This document shows, in pieces, positions 35,891 to 48,074 of a stretch of 64,000 nt of DNA; position 1 is the first letter of the stretch; every line of letters begins with the position of its first letter. Made by a program: the position numbers and the translations under genes. Under the pieces are notes generated by a model. It did not search any database. It saw nothing but the letters and a program-made list of their open reading frames with translations, and was not told where the DNA came from. Source of the stretch: Phocoena phocoena (Eukaryota; Chordata; Mammalia; Artiodactyla; Phocoenidae); the NCBI RefSeq assembly GCF_963924675.1, contig NC_089232.1, forward strand, positions 38,339,159 through 38,403,158. Direction: 5' to 3'.

Positions 35891-36214
35891 TAAACAAACA
35901 GGTGTTTGGAATAAATCTAAATAATTTCATTCTTAAAGAAAAATCAAATAGTTCCCTGACCTTGCAAAATATATTTGAACTAAAATTTTTGAAAGCCATC
36001 TTTTTCCCATCCATTTCACAATGAAATAAAAATTTCAGATGCAAATTTTTACTTGGGGAAAAATATAAACATGCATTTTCCTTCAATGAAAAATTATGCA
36101 TTTCTTTCACATAAAAATTATAAGGAAATAATCTTGAGGTGGTAATTTTTAAAGCACCTGAAAAATTATTCTACCTATTATATGTGATCTTAAAACCAAG
36201 TTATCTGACACAGA
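35891..36214. other. Unique-looking intron
   Basis: AT-rich, nothing recognised. Confidence 0.4.
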
Positions 36215-36960
36215 TCTGTGGAACAAAATTGAGAGTTCAAAAATAAACCGTTATATTCATGGTCAATTGATTTTCAACAAGTGTGAAAAGGCAATTCAAT
36301 GCAAAAAGGATAGTCTTTTCAACAAATGGTGCTGGGATAACTGTGCACCCACATGCATAAAGTTTAATTTAGACTATGTTCCTTAAGTTTTCATTATCAC
36401 ATTCCTAAGAAGTGCCTCTAGACATTTTAAACTTAATTGTGCCCTACCCTCAAAAAATTTTAATGCCACAAATATCCTGTTTATGTACTATATAGATCTC
36501 TGCTTTATACATAAAAAATTGGTTCATTCTTAAAGAACCAATTCTCTCCTCCACTGAGAATGTATGAGAACATTAACTCACAAATACACAAAAATTAACT
36601 CAAAATGGATCATATACAAAAATGTAAAACTTAAAATTGTAAAACTTCTTGGAAAAAAACAGAAGAGAACATCTTTGAGAACTTTTGATTATGCAAACAG
36701 CTCTTTAATACAACAGCTAAAGTATAACCCATAAAGAAACAAATTCATAAGCTGGTCTTTATCCAAATCAAATACTTTTGTAGTTCAAAAGACAACTAAA
36801 TGACAAGCCACAGACTGGGAGAAAATACTTGCCAGTCATATTTCTGATAACAAACTTGTATCCAGAATATATTTTTTAAAAGTTCTTATAACTCACTAAT
36901 AACACAAAATGACTGAATTTTAAAATGGGCAAAAGATTTAAATAGACATGTCACTTCTGT
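36215..36960 (+). mobile_element. Old L1 fragment interrupted by about 200 bp
   Basis: AACAAATGGTGCTGGGATAA stops near 36380 and the frame resumes at about 36586 with AATACACAAAAATTAACTCA, then continues to TGGGCAAAAGATTTAAATAG. Confidence 0.85.
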
Positions 36961-37519
36961 AGCTTTTGGGACAGATATCTCTTGGATCCATGCCTAAGCC
37001 ATAAAAAGGCATCTGGTTTGAGTCACATTTTGAATTAGCATATTCTCTGAAGCTGGGTTAGGGTCCCAGGCTTCTTTTTTTAAGGTACACCTTAGACTGG
37101 AAGTTATTCCTGGCTTTGGTTTCAAGGCCTCTCTGTTCTTTGCTTCGAAGCCTCTGTTTTCTCAGGCTGCAAGTTCTTGGATTTTTGTTTCAAGGCCTCT
37201 CTGTTCTCCCTACTTGATCCTGCTCCTGTCATGGGAACTTAGTCAACTGAAATCCTCCTTCTCAAACCCTTGCTGACTATACGCTCTGCCACTATGGCAC
37301 TAACTCTACTTTCTCCCTTGCTGACATGATTTTACTAAGAATAATTTAGAACTTTCAAGGCTCCTTTGGAAAAACTTAAGATTTCCCAAGCTGGCTCCTC
37401 TAAGGTTTCCCCATTGCACTCCAGCCCCTCAACTTCCTACAGTCATTGGAATTCCAGACCCCTGCCGACTCCCTCTAAGGACTCAAGGAACACACAAAAG
37501 CAACCACTTAGATAAAAAG
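36961..37519. other. Intron with a 21-bp direct repeat
   Basis: GTTTCAAGGCCTCTCTGTTC occurs at 37119 and 37187, 68 bp apart. The C/T-rich character is unlike its neighbours and may be an old retroviral piece, but I cannot name it. Confidence 0.4.
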
Positions 37520-38416
37520 GTCCAATCACATAAGTTAGTTCGCATGTCTGGAGTACACTGTCACGTGCGTGCATCCTCTACAAGTGGTTGTGCTTTTGTG
37601 TACTTTACTGTACAGTACTGTATAGAGTACAGTAGTACAGTAAAGATAGTAGTACCTTTATTTCAAGCCCAGGATGTCCGGAAGCAAGTGTAAAAGCAGC
37701 AGTGATGTAGCTGGTACTTCTAAGAAGCGCCAAGCAATAATGAGGGAAACAAAAGTGAAAATAATTGAGAGTGGAACGACAATAGGAAGAAGAAGTAACT
37801 AAAGAACTGAAGAGATTCACGACGCAGGATATGGCAAGGGGATTTTCTTTATTTGAGGAGGCACCATTAGTTTTTGAGGCACAGGACCCGAACGAAGAAT
37901 GATACACGAAGGTTGCAGGAGCAATTCAGAATGCAATCCGTTGCTACCATGTCATCTATGATCACTGGATCATTTTTTCAAGAGGGTAGATAGAATTGAA
38001 TCCAGCAAGGAACCAGAACCTGTGTCATCAATGTCAGGCATGAGTGAAACTGCAGCTTGCCCTCCGTCTCCTATTGCTGACGATCCTTCAGCTCTACCAC
38101 CTCCCAACTCTTCTCCCTCCTCCAGTCAGTAACTCTTCGTCCCTGTTCACTCAATGCCAGCCCCTGTATGCCAGCTGTTGTACTGTACTACTGTACTTTT
38201 CAAGGTACTGAACTGTAAGATTAAAATGTTTATTTTTTGTTTGTTCTTTATGTATTATGTGTGCAAAAAGTATTATACACCTTTTACATTACAGTACTAT
38301 ATAGCCAATTGTGTCAGTGAGGTACCTAGGCTAACTTTGTTGGACTTACGAACAAATTGGACTCATGATGAACGCGCTCTCGGAACGGAACTTATTCGTA
38401 TGTAGGGGACTTACTG
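37520..38416 (+). mobile_element. Tigger-type DNA transposon, internally deleted
   Basis: The left part (ATAAGTTAGTTCGCATGTCT, TTGTGCTTTTGTGTACTTTA) leads to a transposase start ATG at 37674 encoding MSGSKCKSSSDVAGTSKKRQ. Near 37780-37810 the sequence jumps to the transposase C-terminus (QEMARGFSLFEEAPLVFEAQ). The whole DDE catalytic centre is missing. The right terminal repeat is complete (CGTATGTAGGGGACTTACTG, ending 38416) and is followed by TA. The outer left terminal repeat is lost. Confidence 0.9.
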
Positions 38417-39130
38417 TAAATATTCCTAAAACTCTCAGAAATATAGGAACTAACCAAAATATTTTTCAAGTTCACGTGATTTGAAAATAATGTGATTTGG
38501 TAAATAACAAAACTTTAGTATTGTTGGTTTAATAAAACAGGAAGGTCCTCAAACTTGTCAGCATTAAGTTTAATGCAGACGTACATTTTATTCTACTTGG
38601 ACTTACTAGTCAAATAAGCTAATATTATATTTACTAGATGCTTAAGATTATAAAACTTACAGGTTTGATTTTAATCAAATCGAATCATTATTCTGACAAA
38701 CTTTATTTCAACAATAACTGTATTTTAAAATGTGACTGCTTTGAAGTACTTTCCCAAATCTTTTTGGTAACTTGAAACTTCAAGTTATACTATGTTAAAT
38801 AATAGATATTTATTGAATATGTGGGTCGTTCCTAAATAAGATAAAACATTGAAACATTATTACTGAATGTAAGTTTAAGTGCATATAGTTTTTTTTTTTA
38901 AGTGCATATAGTTTTGTTTTCTTATTCTTACAAAGAGACTAAAGATATTTATGTCTGTTAATAAACATGCTCTTGTCACACTGAGAAGGTACACATGAAG
39001 AAGCATATATGTCTAGAAGTTATGAGATAATATATTCAGCAAATGTGCTAATCTGCTACAAAATGCTAGTATATGACAGGCAATTCTGTTGTCTACTAAC
39101 TAGTTTTCTCTATAAAGGTTACTAATGGTT
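38417..39130. other. Unique-looking intron
   Basis: A short direct duplication AAGTGCATATAGTTTT lies at 38876-38917. Nothing else recognised. Confidence 0.45.
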
Positions 39131-39217
39131 AAAAATTATCATTATTTTGGAGAATAAAAACCATATGATCATCTCAATAGATGCAGAAAACGCTTTTGAC
39201 AAATTCAACACCCATTT

Positions 39218-40015
39218 ATGATAAAAACTCTCCAGAAAGTGGGCATAGAGGAAACCTACCTCAACATAATAAAGGCCATATATGACAAATACACAGCAAA
39301 CATCATTCTCAATGGTGAAAAACTGAACACATTTCCTCTAAGATCAGGAACAAGACAAGAATGTCCACTCTCACCACTCCTATTCAACATAGCTTTAGAA
39401 GTCCTAGCCACGGCAATCAGAGAAGAAAGAGAAATAAAAGGAATACAAATTGGAAAAGAAGAAGTAAAACTGTCACTGTTTGCAGATGACATGATACTAT
39501 ACATAGAGAACCCTAACGATGCCACCAGAAAACTACTAGAGCTTATCAACGAATTTGGTAAAGTTGCAGGATACAAAATTAATGCACAGAAATCTCTTAC
39601 ATTCCTACACACTAATGAAGAAAAATCTGAAAGAGAAATTAAGGACACACTCCCATTTACCACTGCAACAAAAAGAATAAAATACCTAGGAATAAACCTA
39701 CCAAGGGAGACAAAAGACCTGTATGCAGAAAACTATAAGACACTGATGAAAGAAATTAAAGATGATACAAACACATGGAGAGATATACCATGTTCTTGGA
39801 TTGGAAGAATCAATATTGTGAAAATGACTATACTACCCAAAGCAATCTACAGATTCAATACAATCCCTATCCAATTACCAACGGCATTTTTTACGGAACT
39901 AGAACAAAAAATCTTAAAATTTGTATGGAGACACAAACGACCCCAAATAGCCAAAGCAGTTTTGAGGGAAAAAAATGGACCTGGAGGAATCAGACTCCCT
40001 GACTTCAGACTATAA
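39218..40015 (+). pseudogene. L1 ORF2 reverse-transcriptase fragment, 265 aa
   Basis: The longest well-kept frame of the window outside the long L1. RT box [14 protein letters not shown] at about residues 45-58 and the catalytic FADD at 88-91. It lacks the endonuclease and ends at a stop (DFRL) where the ORF2 frame should continue into YYKATVIKT; remnants of the C-terminal domain follow at 40220-40708. Retrotransposon sequence, not a host gene. Confidence 0.93.
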
Positions 40016-41371
40016 TACAAAGCTACAGTAATCAAGACAACATGGTACTGGAACAAAAGCAGAAATACAGATCAATGCAACAGGATACAAAGCCCAGAGA
40101 TAAACCCACGTACCTATGGTCAACTAATCTATGATGAAGGAGGCAAGGATACACAATGGAGAAAAGACAGTCTCTTCAATAAGTGGTGCTGGGAAAACTG
40201 GACAGCTACATGTAAAAGAATGAAATTAGAACACACCCTAACACCATACACAAAAATAAACTCAAAATGGCTTAGAGACCTAAATGTAAGACCTGACTCT
40301 ATAAAACTCTTAGAGGAAAACATAGGAAGAACACTCTTTGACATAAATCACAGCGAGATCTTTTTTGATCCACCTCCTAGAGTAATGGAAATAAAAACAA
40401 AAATAAACAAATGGGACCAAATGAAACTTAAAAGCTTTTGCAAAGCAAAAGAAACTACAAACAAGATGAAAAGACAACCCTCAGAATGGGAGAAAATATT
40501 TGCAAACGAATCAACGGGCAAAGGATTAATCTCCATAATATATAAACAGCTCATGCAGCTCAATATTAAAAAAACAAACAACCCAATCCAGAAATGGGCA
40601 GAAGACCTAAATAGACATTTCTCCAAAGGAGACATACAGATGGTCAAGAAGCACATGAAAAGCTGCTCAACATCACTATTAGAGAAATGCAAATCAAAAC
40701 TACAATGAGGTATCACCTCACACCAGTTAGAATGGGCTTCATCAGAAAATCTATAAACAACAAATGCTGGAGAGGGTGTGGAGAAAAGAGAACCCTCTTG
40801 CACTGTTGGTGGGAATGTAAATTGATATAGCCACTATGGAGAACAGTATGGAGGTTCCTTAAAAAACTACAAATAGAACTACCATATGACCCAGCAATCC
40901 CACCACTGGGCATATACCCAGAGAAAACCATAATTCAAAAAGACACATGCACCCCAATGTTCATTGCAGTACTATTTACAATAGCCAGATCATGGAAGCA
41001 ATCTAAATGCCCACAGACAGATGAATGGATAAAGAAGATGTGGTACCTATATACAATGGAATATTACTCAGCCATAAAAAGGAACAAATTGGGTCATTTG
41101 TAGAGACGTGGATGAATCTAGAGACTGTCATACAGAGTGAAGTAAGTCAGAAAGAGAAAAACAGGTATCGTATATTAACGTATATATGTGGAACCTAGAA
41201 AAATGGTACAGATGAACCTGTTTGCAGGGCAGAAATTGAGACACAGATGTAGAGAACAAACGTATGGACACCAAGGGGGGAAAGCGGTGGCGGGGTTAGG
41301 GGGGTGCTGTGATGAACTGGGAGATTGGGATCGATATATATACACTAATGTGCATAAAATGGATAACTAAT

Positions 41372-41581
41372 GGGGCTTCCCTGGTGGCGCAGTGGTTTAG
41401 AGTCCGCCTGCCAATGCAGGGGGCGCAGGTTCGTGACCCGGTCCGGGAAGATCCCACATGCCGCGGAGCGGCTGGGCCCGTGAGCCATGGCCACTGAGCC
41501 TGCGCGTCCGGAGCCTGTGCTCTGCAACAGGAGAGGCCACAGCAGTGAGAGGCCCATGTACCGCAAAGAAAAAAAAAAAAA
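41372..41581 (+). mobile_element. CHR-type SINE, short class, in the L1 3'UTR
   Basis: Duplication GGATAACTAAT (41361-41371) and GGGTAACTATT (41582-41592), two mismatches. Confidence 0.94.
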
Positions 41582-41656
41582 GGGTAACTATTAAGAATGT
41601 GCTGTGTAAAAAAATAAATAAAATAAAATTCAAAAAAAAAAACTGTCATCATTTTC

Positions 41657-42070
41657 GGACTTCCCTGGTGGTTCAGGGTCAAGGATCTGCCTTCCAACAC
41701 AGGGGACATGGGTTCAATCCCTTGTTGGGGAACTAAGATCCCACATGCCACAGATCAACTAAGACTGCATGCTCTAGAGCCTGCATGACACAACTAGAGA
41801 GCCCACGTGCTGCAACTATGAGCCCATGCACACTGAAGCCTGCGCACCACAACTAGAAAGAAGCCTGTGCGCCACAATGCAGAGCCTGTGCACCACAACT
41901 AGAGAGCACACATGCTGCAACTACTAAGCCCGCGTGGTCTAGAGCCCACACGCCACATCTAGAGAGAAGCCCACATGCCACAACGAAAGACCCTGCATGC
42001 CACAAAGAAGATCCTGCGTGCTGCAACTAAGACCCAACGCAGCCAAATAAATAAATAAGTAAAAATTTTT
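41657..42070 (+). mobile_element. CHR-type SINE, long class, extended
   Basis: It sits directly after the L1 tail. The body has many CACAACTAGAGAG units. ATTATCATAATTTT at 42074-42087 repeats the target found at both L1 flanks. Confidence 0.93.
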
Positions 42071-42087
42071 TTAATTATCATAATTTT

Positions 42088-42384
42088 ATATGTAACCAAA
42101 ACTACTAGAAGCAAATAAGCGTTAAGGGAAACATCTCTGTATGAAAAGTATTCAAAGAATGTAGGATATGTTTTTATTGAGGGGGAAAAAGAATGAGTAA
42201 TTTTGTCCTAGAGTAGTTGTTTGGAGGTCGTTTAAAGATTGTTCCAGAGAAAGAGGAAAGCGAAAGGACAAAAAGGTGAATTGATATAGAAAAGTTGTAA
42301 AGGGTCTGTGGGGAAAACAAAGAGTGAGAGAAATTTATCTCATGTGGTGAAGGTAGTTAAGATTGAATGGATTTATTATGTTTT
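42088..42384. other. Intron, nothing recognised
   Basis: May be the start of the ERV-like repeat that follows. No gene seen. Confidence 0.35.
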
Positions 42385-42397
42385 AAAATGAGCTTTA

Positions 42398-42696
42398 TTT
42401 ATTTAAATTAATTAATTTATTTTTGGCTACATTGGGTCTTCATTGCAGTGTGCAGGCTTCTCATTGCGGTGGCTTCTCTTGTTGCAGCATGCAGGCTCTA
42501 GGTGCACGGGCTTCAGTAGTTGCAGCTCACGGGCTCAGTAGTTGTGGCTCACAGGCTCTAGAGCGCAGGCTCAGTAGTTGTGGCACATGGGCTTAGTTGC
42601 TCCGCAGCATGTGGGATCTTCCTGGACCAGGGATTGAACCTATGACCCCTGCATTGGCAGGCGAATTCTTAACCACTGTGCCACCAAGGAAGTCCT
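42398..42696 (-). mobile_element. CHR-type SINE, long class
   Basis: Duplication AAAATGAGCTTTA at 42385-42397 and 42697-42709, identical. Confidence 0.97.
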
Positions 42697-43150
42697 AAAA
42701 TGAGCTTTAATATCAATAGTGTACACATGCAACTAGAACTAGGATCTTTTCTCTCTTAAAGGAAAAAAGATTATTGGACTATTGGTCTGCTCTTAAGAAG
42801 CTGTAACAGATTTTTCTTTACCTTTTAAGTAACCCACCTAAGAAAACAAAAATTCTGTGTCCACTGGAATAATTTATGGTGCTTTACCATGTCTTTATTT
42901 AAGAGAACTGAGTCTTCCTTTTTTAAAAAGTGACCTGTGATCTATTTAATCAAGTGTTCAAACCTTTTGACATTTTGACAACTTTTGATATTCTGCCTTC
43001 CCCAAATGAAATACTAAGTAAAATCTTGATCTTGAAAATCTCAAAGGATCTGTTCTTTCATCTTTTAAAAAGAGAGATGTTTGAGATAATTAAGTTTATT
43101 TGACACGTTAAACTGCATGGGAAACACTGTCAAATAAGAAGTGATGCTTA

Positions 43151-43353
43151 GGGCTTCCCTGGTGGCGCAGTGGTTGGGAGTCCACCTGCCGATGCAGGGG
43201 ACACGGGTTCGTGCCCCGGTCGGGGAAGATCCCACATGCCGCAGAGCGGCTGGGCCCGTGAGCCATGGCCGCTGAGCCTGCGCGTCCGGAGGCTGTGCTC
43301 TGCAGCGGGAGAGGCCACAACAGTGACAGGCCCGCGTACCGCCAAAAAAAAAA
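43151..43353 (+). mobile_element. CHR-type SINE, short class
   Basis: Duplication AAGAAGTGATGCTTA at 43136-43150 and 43354-43368, identical. Confidence 0.97.
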
Positions 43354-43428
43354 AAGAAGTGATGCTTAACCTTCCCTAGATTATATTTGTATGAGTAAAT
43401 GTTATTAATATAAGTACTTCAGAAATTA

Positions 43429-43507
43429 TTGGGTTGGCCAGAAGGTTTGTTTGGGTTTTTCTATAATATGTTATGGAAAAACCCGAATGAACTTTTTGGC
43501 AACCCAA
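43429..43507. mobile_element. 79-bp mariner MITE
   Basis: Near-perfect inverted halves (TTGGGTTGGCCAGAAGG ... CTTTTTGGCAACCCAA, centre GTTATGG) flanked by TA on both sides. This is the mariner-type miniature element known from artiodactyls and whales. It has no coding capacity, and its RNA would fold as a hairpin. Confidence 0.95.
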
Positions 43508-44822
43508 TATACACAGTTCCTAGAAATTTGTCAGTGCCCCTGAAGTCTCTGATATGTCCTGATACAATGTTATGAATCATAATTCCAGTTATTATCTTAA
43601 AATGTGCTATGTCACAGAAACCAAATTTCTCAATTGTATTATTTTTATAAGGAACTCTCATCAGATCTTTAACCACCGCCATTTTAAGTATTTTGTCATT
43701 CACAAATAGTTATTGTCTTACTCTCATGCTTTCTTGAAAGCTCTTACAATCAGCTACAAACCAGAATGCTTCATCTTCAACAAAGGGACTGTTTTAGAGA
43801 CCCATAGAGAGGACTATGACAAGTAATCTGAGATACAAGCTTCTGATGGCATTGCTTAAATAACTTCATGGTCATACCACTGAACTGAGCAAGGAGTCCA
43901 GAACTCTAGGGAAGAGGCTGATGGATTCATAAAATTGATAACCCAAGATCAAGCAGAAAGAGAGTTAATTACATGTGACCGAATCAACTGATGAAGAATA
44001 ATTATGATTTTAATAGTTTTTTTCTTTGTTTGTTTGGAGCATTGCTGGTTCTTTAACATTCTATTTTCTGGAGATAATGTACCCCCTTTCTCTCTTCTCT
44101 TAAGCTATCTATAACTCAAACAACTTCATAGATTATACCTTTGTAAACAAAAATAAAACATATATCTTTTTCTCCCTGCCTGAACCCTCTAGATTTTGGA
44201 AACTCTTATTTCATATTCTTATTTTCATGGCAATACAGTTATTCTCATAAGTTCTCTTTGTATCAGGACACAATTGGAAACATTGGTTATATTATCATGG
44301 CTTGGACTGAAATGCCACATTTGAGAATGATGTGCATAGAATTAGATATGACCAGACAGTTTTAAGGAACTATATGGTTGATATAAAGAGCCAGTGTTTA
44401 CAAATCCCTCTTGGAAGTTAGCCTGGAACTTAACTTACAGGTTACCAGCCTTGCAGGTGACTAAGGAAGGTCACTGGTGGCAAGCTCAGGAACTTTAAGA
44501 CATTTAGGGGACCTCAAGAAGAGAGGAATTCACCCAAACTGATAAATTACTGCAGGTGAAGTCTGGTGGTGAGTTCTTGGCTTGGCTTTCTGGCCTCAAG
44601 AGAGTTTTAAGTCCAGCAAAGAAAAATTGAAAAGGTCTATGTGGTCAGTTATCATTCTTGCTGCCTTTATGTAAATAATTAGGCCAAATTTAATTATATT
44701 AGACTTATTTTATAAATAATGATAATCTTACTTTTGCTATAATTGATCAAAATGGGGGTGACTGTAGAAAGAAATTTTATGATTGCAGAGAGAAATATTT
44801 TTCAATAGAAAACTACAACCCA

Positions 44823-45178
44823 GGACTTCCCTGGTGGCACAGTGGTTAAGAATCTGCCTGCCAATGCAGGGGACGCAGGTTCAATCCCTGGACCGGGAAG
44901 ATCCCACATGCCGTGGAGCAACTAAGCCTGTGTGCCACAACTACTGAGCCTGCGCTCTAGAGCCCACAAGCCACAACTACTGAGCTCATGAGCCACAATT
45001 ACTGAAGCCTGCATGACTAGAGCCCGTGCTCCACCACAAGAGAAGCCACTGCAATGAGAAGCCCACGCACCACAACGAAGAGGAGCCCCTGCTCGCCACA
45101 GCTAGAGAAAGCCCACATGCAGCAACGAAGACCCAACACAGCCAAAAATAAATAAATAAACACATAAAATTTATTTTA
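44823..45178 (+). mobile_element. CHR-type SINE, long class
   Basis: Full long-class body; the tail AAATAAATAAATAAACACAT is followed by a T-rich bit. The flanks are not clearly duplicated. Confidence 0.94.
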
Positions 45179-45405
45179 AAAGCCCAATAGAACATTCCAT
45201 ACCTTCCCACTGAAGCCCTGAACTGACCACCACCACCCTTGTTAAATTTGATATATAAACCTTTTATCACTGGCTATTGAGCACTCCCTCATGTATACCA
45301 TGCAAGCTTAAATAAACTTTGTCTTTTCTCCTCTTAATCTGTCTACTGTCACAATCTGTAGGCAGCAACCACTGGACCCAAGTTGGAAAAGTTTTCTTTC
45401 AGCAA

Positions 45406-48074
45406 CATCAAGCAATGAAACAGGAACAACATTAAAAAATAAAAGCAATGAAACAGAAAAGATATTCTTAATACAGTCTAGTTAATAAAAATAACCTCAA
45501 CACTCTGAAGACAATGAACACCCTGGAGAGTAATATTCGGCTCTAGTGGGCTCTTCACTAACTTATAAAGCCTCACTGACAAACCAGTGAATGCCTCACT
45601 ACCCTAGCCATTTGTCATCCATTTTGTCTAGTTCTCATATCTTTAGCCTTCTCCTTTAACTGAAAATTTCAATCCACAACATGAACTTGTAAAGCCTTTT
45701 AAAAGAGAAAAACAGATTTTATTTACGATCTTATTCCTTCATGCAGATAGCCCAGAAGGGCACAAGCCTGAGGCAAAACTCATTTAGGGTGTGTGGTATG
45801 GGCATCCCCCGATTCTCTCCTCATAAAGCATCACTCCCATGGTCCCTCCAGGGCAGCTTTCCCAACTGTCCCACCTAGGGGATAAGCCTACTAATAAATA
45901 AAACTTATTTTTCATTCTCTGCTTCCTTCCACGTGCCACACGCATGCACACACACACACACAAACACATCTCAAATCCATTTTGTTTTTACATGTAGTTG
46001 ATGTTTAAACAGGACTTAGGTATTTTAGTATTATACCAAAAAAGAAAAATGAACGTTTGTTCCCTTGTTTTTCTTTGCTCTTTAGACGTAGTGCCAATCT
46101 CTGCAAAGTTTATGGTGAACTAAGGACTGAAAAGGGAGCAGAGAACAGAAAGCCAATAGGTCTTTTATTTGTCTGTCTCACTTGTGCTCCATGCATGGAA
46201 TATAGCTGCCTGTTTTACTATTGAAGGGTCTGTAAAACATGGGTGGTATCTGAATCTCCTGGTCATTCAGACAACTGAAATAACAGCAAGGAAATGCCAG
46301 GAATAAGAGCACTGTTTTATAGAAATCCACTTGTGGCCTTCATATACATTTTATCCAAAGACCTTTCCAGATGTAGACATTACTGTCAGAGAAGAATTAA
46401 AGATGTCATTAGAGAAAGAAAGAGAGATTTGTAGCCAATTTGGAAAACAGGACAAGGCCTCCAAAGTTGGCAGGGTTTGCTGAAAGGGTGGTTTTAATTC
46501 CCATCAATGTCAAATTCCCAAAGTTAAATAGTAAGAGAAACACACAGGTTACCTGGAGTTTCTATATATAATGGATAAAAGAAAATTTTAAATCATCAAC
46601 AAATGGAGAAAGGTGCTGTTAAAGGGATGATTTGTTTTATTTATAATCTACTAAACTTGAACTTGAAAATAACATCATAATCAAATGTGATTATTCACAC
46701 TGAAATCTAGGGCTTTATTCCAGGAAAATGAAGAGGCTAATTTTGGGGATCCAGACATATAGTCTGCCTCTGGAACTCTACCAGTAGACCCCAAGATATT
46801 GACATAGAACAGAACGACAAAAAGAGGGGTATCTGACAAAACAAAGACCCCAAAGCTATTAGTATTTCACTTATCTACATTACAAATTTAAACGTTTAGT
46901 TATTCATTTATCAAGTGCTTGAGTACCCCTGTTGTTCAAGCCAGAGAGCTTGACGATAAAGACCATGGGGTCTTTCAAGGGTCTTAGACACAACTGGGAT
47001 AGAAATCCTGCAGTGTTCAGCTACATCCCCATATGCCAAGTTCCTTTGGCACATATCTTCCCCAAATTTTAATTCCCCAGGTTGCCTTTCCTAACTTAAC
47101 AACGCTTTTCACCAAGACTTCTGGAATTTATCCAGTTGTTGATCAAGTCTCCTACACCCTTAGCATACTTGAAACTTCGTTCTTCTCCAAAGAACCCAAG
47201 ACACACACCCCCTCAACTCTCTCTGCCCCAATTAAAGCAACGAACCAATTATTAACTCTGTAGATAACTTAAGTCTCCAGGTAACACCTCTTAGAAAGAA
47301 GTGTCTTGAATGATGAATACGAATATTTTGGTCAATGAAGAGGTGAGCTAAACCATAAGGTGACCAAAAAAAAAAAAAAAAACTTTCTGGATTATATAGC
47401 AGTCTCTTAGAAGTTTACTTAGATTTTCCTCTGAGAGACTGACCAGTTCCGAATGCCAGGACAAAAGAGAAAGCGTCTGTATAGCATCAATGCTGAATCC
47501 TAGTCACTCTCCAGATTCTGCCATGTAAAGAGGACTGTCCTGGGAGTTGGCTGGTTTCCTCTATAACTCCTATTTTTCTTGAACTCCAATAGCAGCCATC
47601 TGGAATTTTAATAACATGTAGTCACGCTTATATAGATAAGGTGGTATCCGTGAAAAAGCCAACACATGACAAATTCCTTTTCCAAAACTGAAAATTTTAG
47701 TTAGCGCTTTAGGATATTAAAAAAGATATTAAAAAGCCCCCAGCTGCATATGACTTCGCTTCTTACAAGACTGTTATCATTGTGTCTAAAAGCTTATTCC
47801 ACTGCAGATGGACATGACTCTCAAAGACAAATAACTAAAACCTAACTTTATAAAGAGGAAAGTCTTACTTGTACCTTACTTATGCAAATGTTTATGTTTA
47901 ATTTAAAAAACACTAACTCTGTAACTGGTCTCTTCTTTTGGCTGTGGAGGACCCTTGTAATATATTCTGTATCCACTGGATCTAAATACAGATGCCTGAA
48001 GTAAATGACTTTTCTGAAGGAGTAAAGAGAATTAACACTTTACCACATAGCAGGATTTTAATATAATAATAGCT
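45406..48074. other. Unique-looking intron, 2.7 kb
   Basis: Only a short (CA)n at 45947-45962 and an A run at 47366-47382 stand out. No coding frame, RNA gene or recognised mobile element. Confidence 0.5.

Larger units (their letters stand above)
39149..41636 (+). mobile_element. Younger 5'-truncated L1 (artiodactyl/cetacean type)
   Basis: Starts in ORF2 at GAGAATAAAAACCATATGAT and runs through the ORF2 end and 3'UTR to AAAATTCAAAAAAAAAA. It is very close to the copy that begins at 58615 (compare 40097-40440 with 63673-64000). The flanks AAATTATCATTATTTT (39132-39147) and AAACTGTCATCATTTT (41640-41655) look like a diverged target duplication. Confidence 0.95.
42710..45405 (+). repeat. Unclassified old repeat, copy 2 (ERV-like), with LTR-like end
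   Basis: The block at 43400-44060 repeats the copy at 35036-35890. The end carries an LTR-like polyadenylation region: CAAGCTTAAATAAACTTTGT, a C/T-rich run, then CACAATCTGTAGGCAGCAAC. Two SINEs and a mariner MITE are inserted. No readable protein remains. The ERV origin is an inference. Confidence 0.5.

Noticed and set aside
37119..37207. 21-bp direct repeat as a target-site duplication
   Set aside because: The 47 bp between the copies is partly a third diverged unit (TTCGAAGCCTCTGTTTTCTC), so a small tandem repeat is more likely.
39218..40015. 265-codon ORF as a possible host gene
   Set aside because: It is L1 reverse transcriptase ([18 protein letters not shown]) without the rest of ORF2.
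41760..42010. CRISPR-like regularly spaced repeats (CACAACTAGAGAG...)
   Set aside because: They are the internal repeated units of a long-class SINE in a mammalian genome, with irregular spacing.
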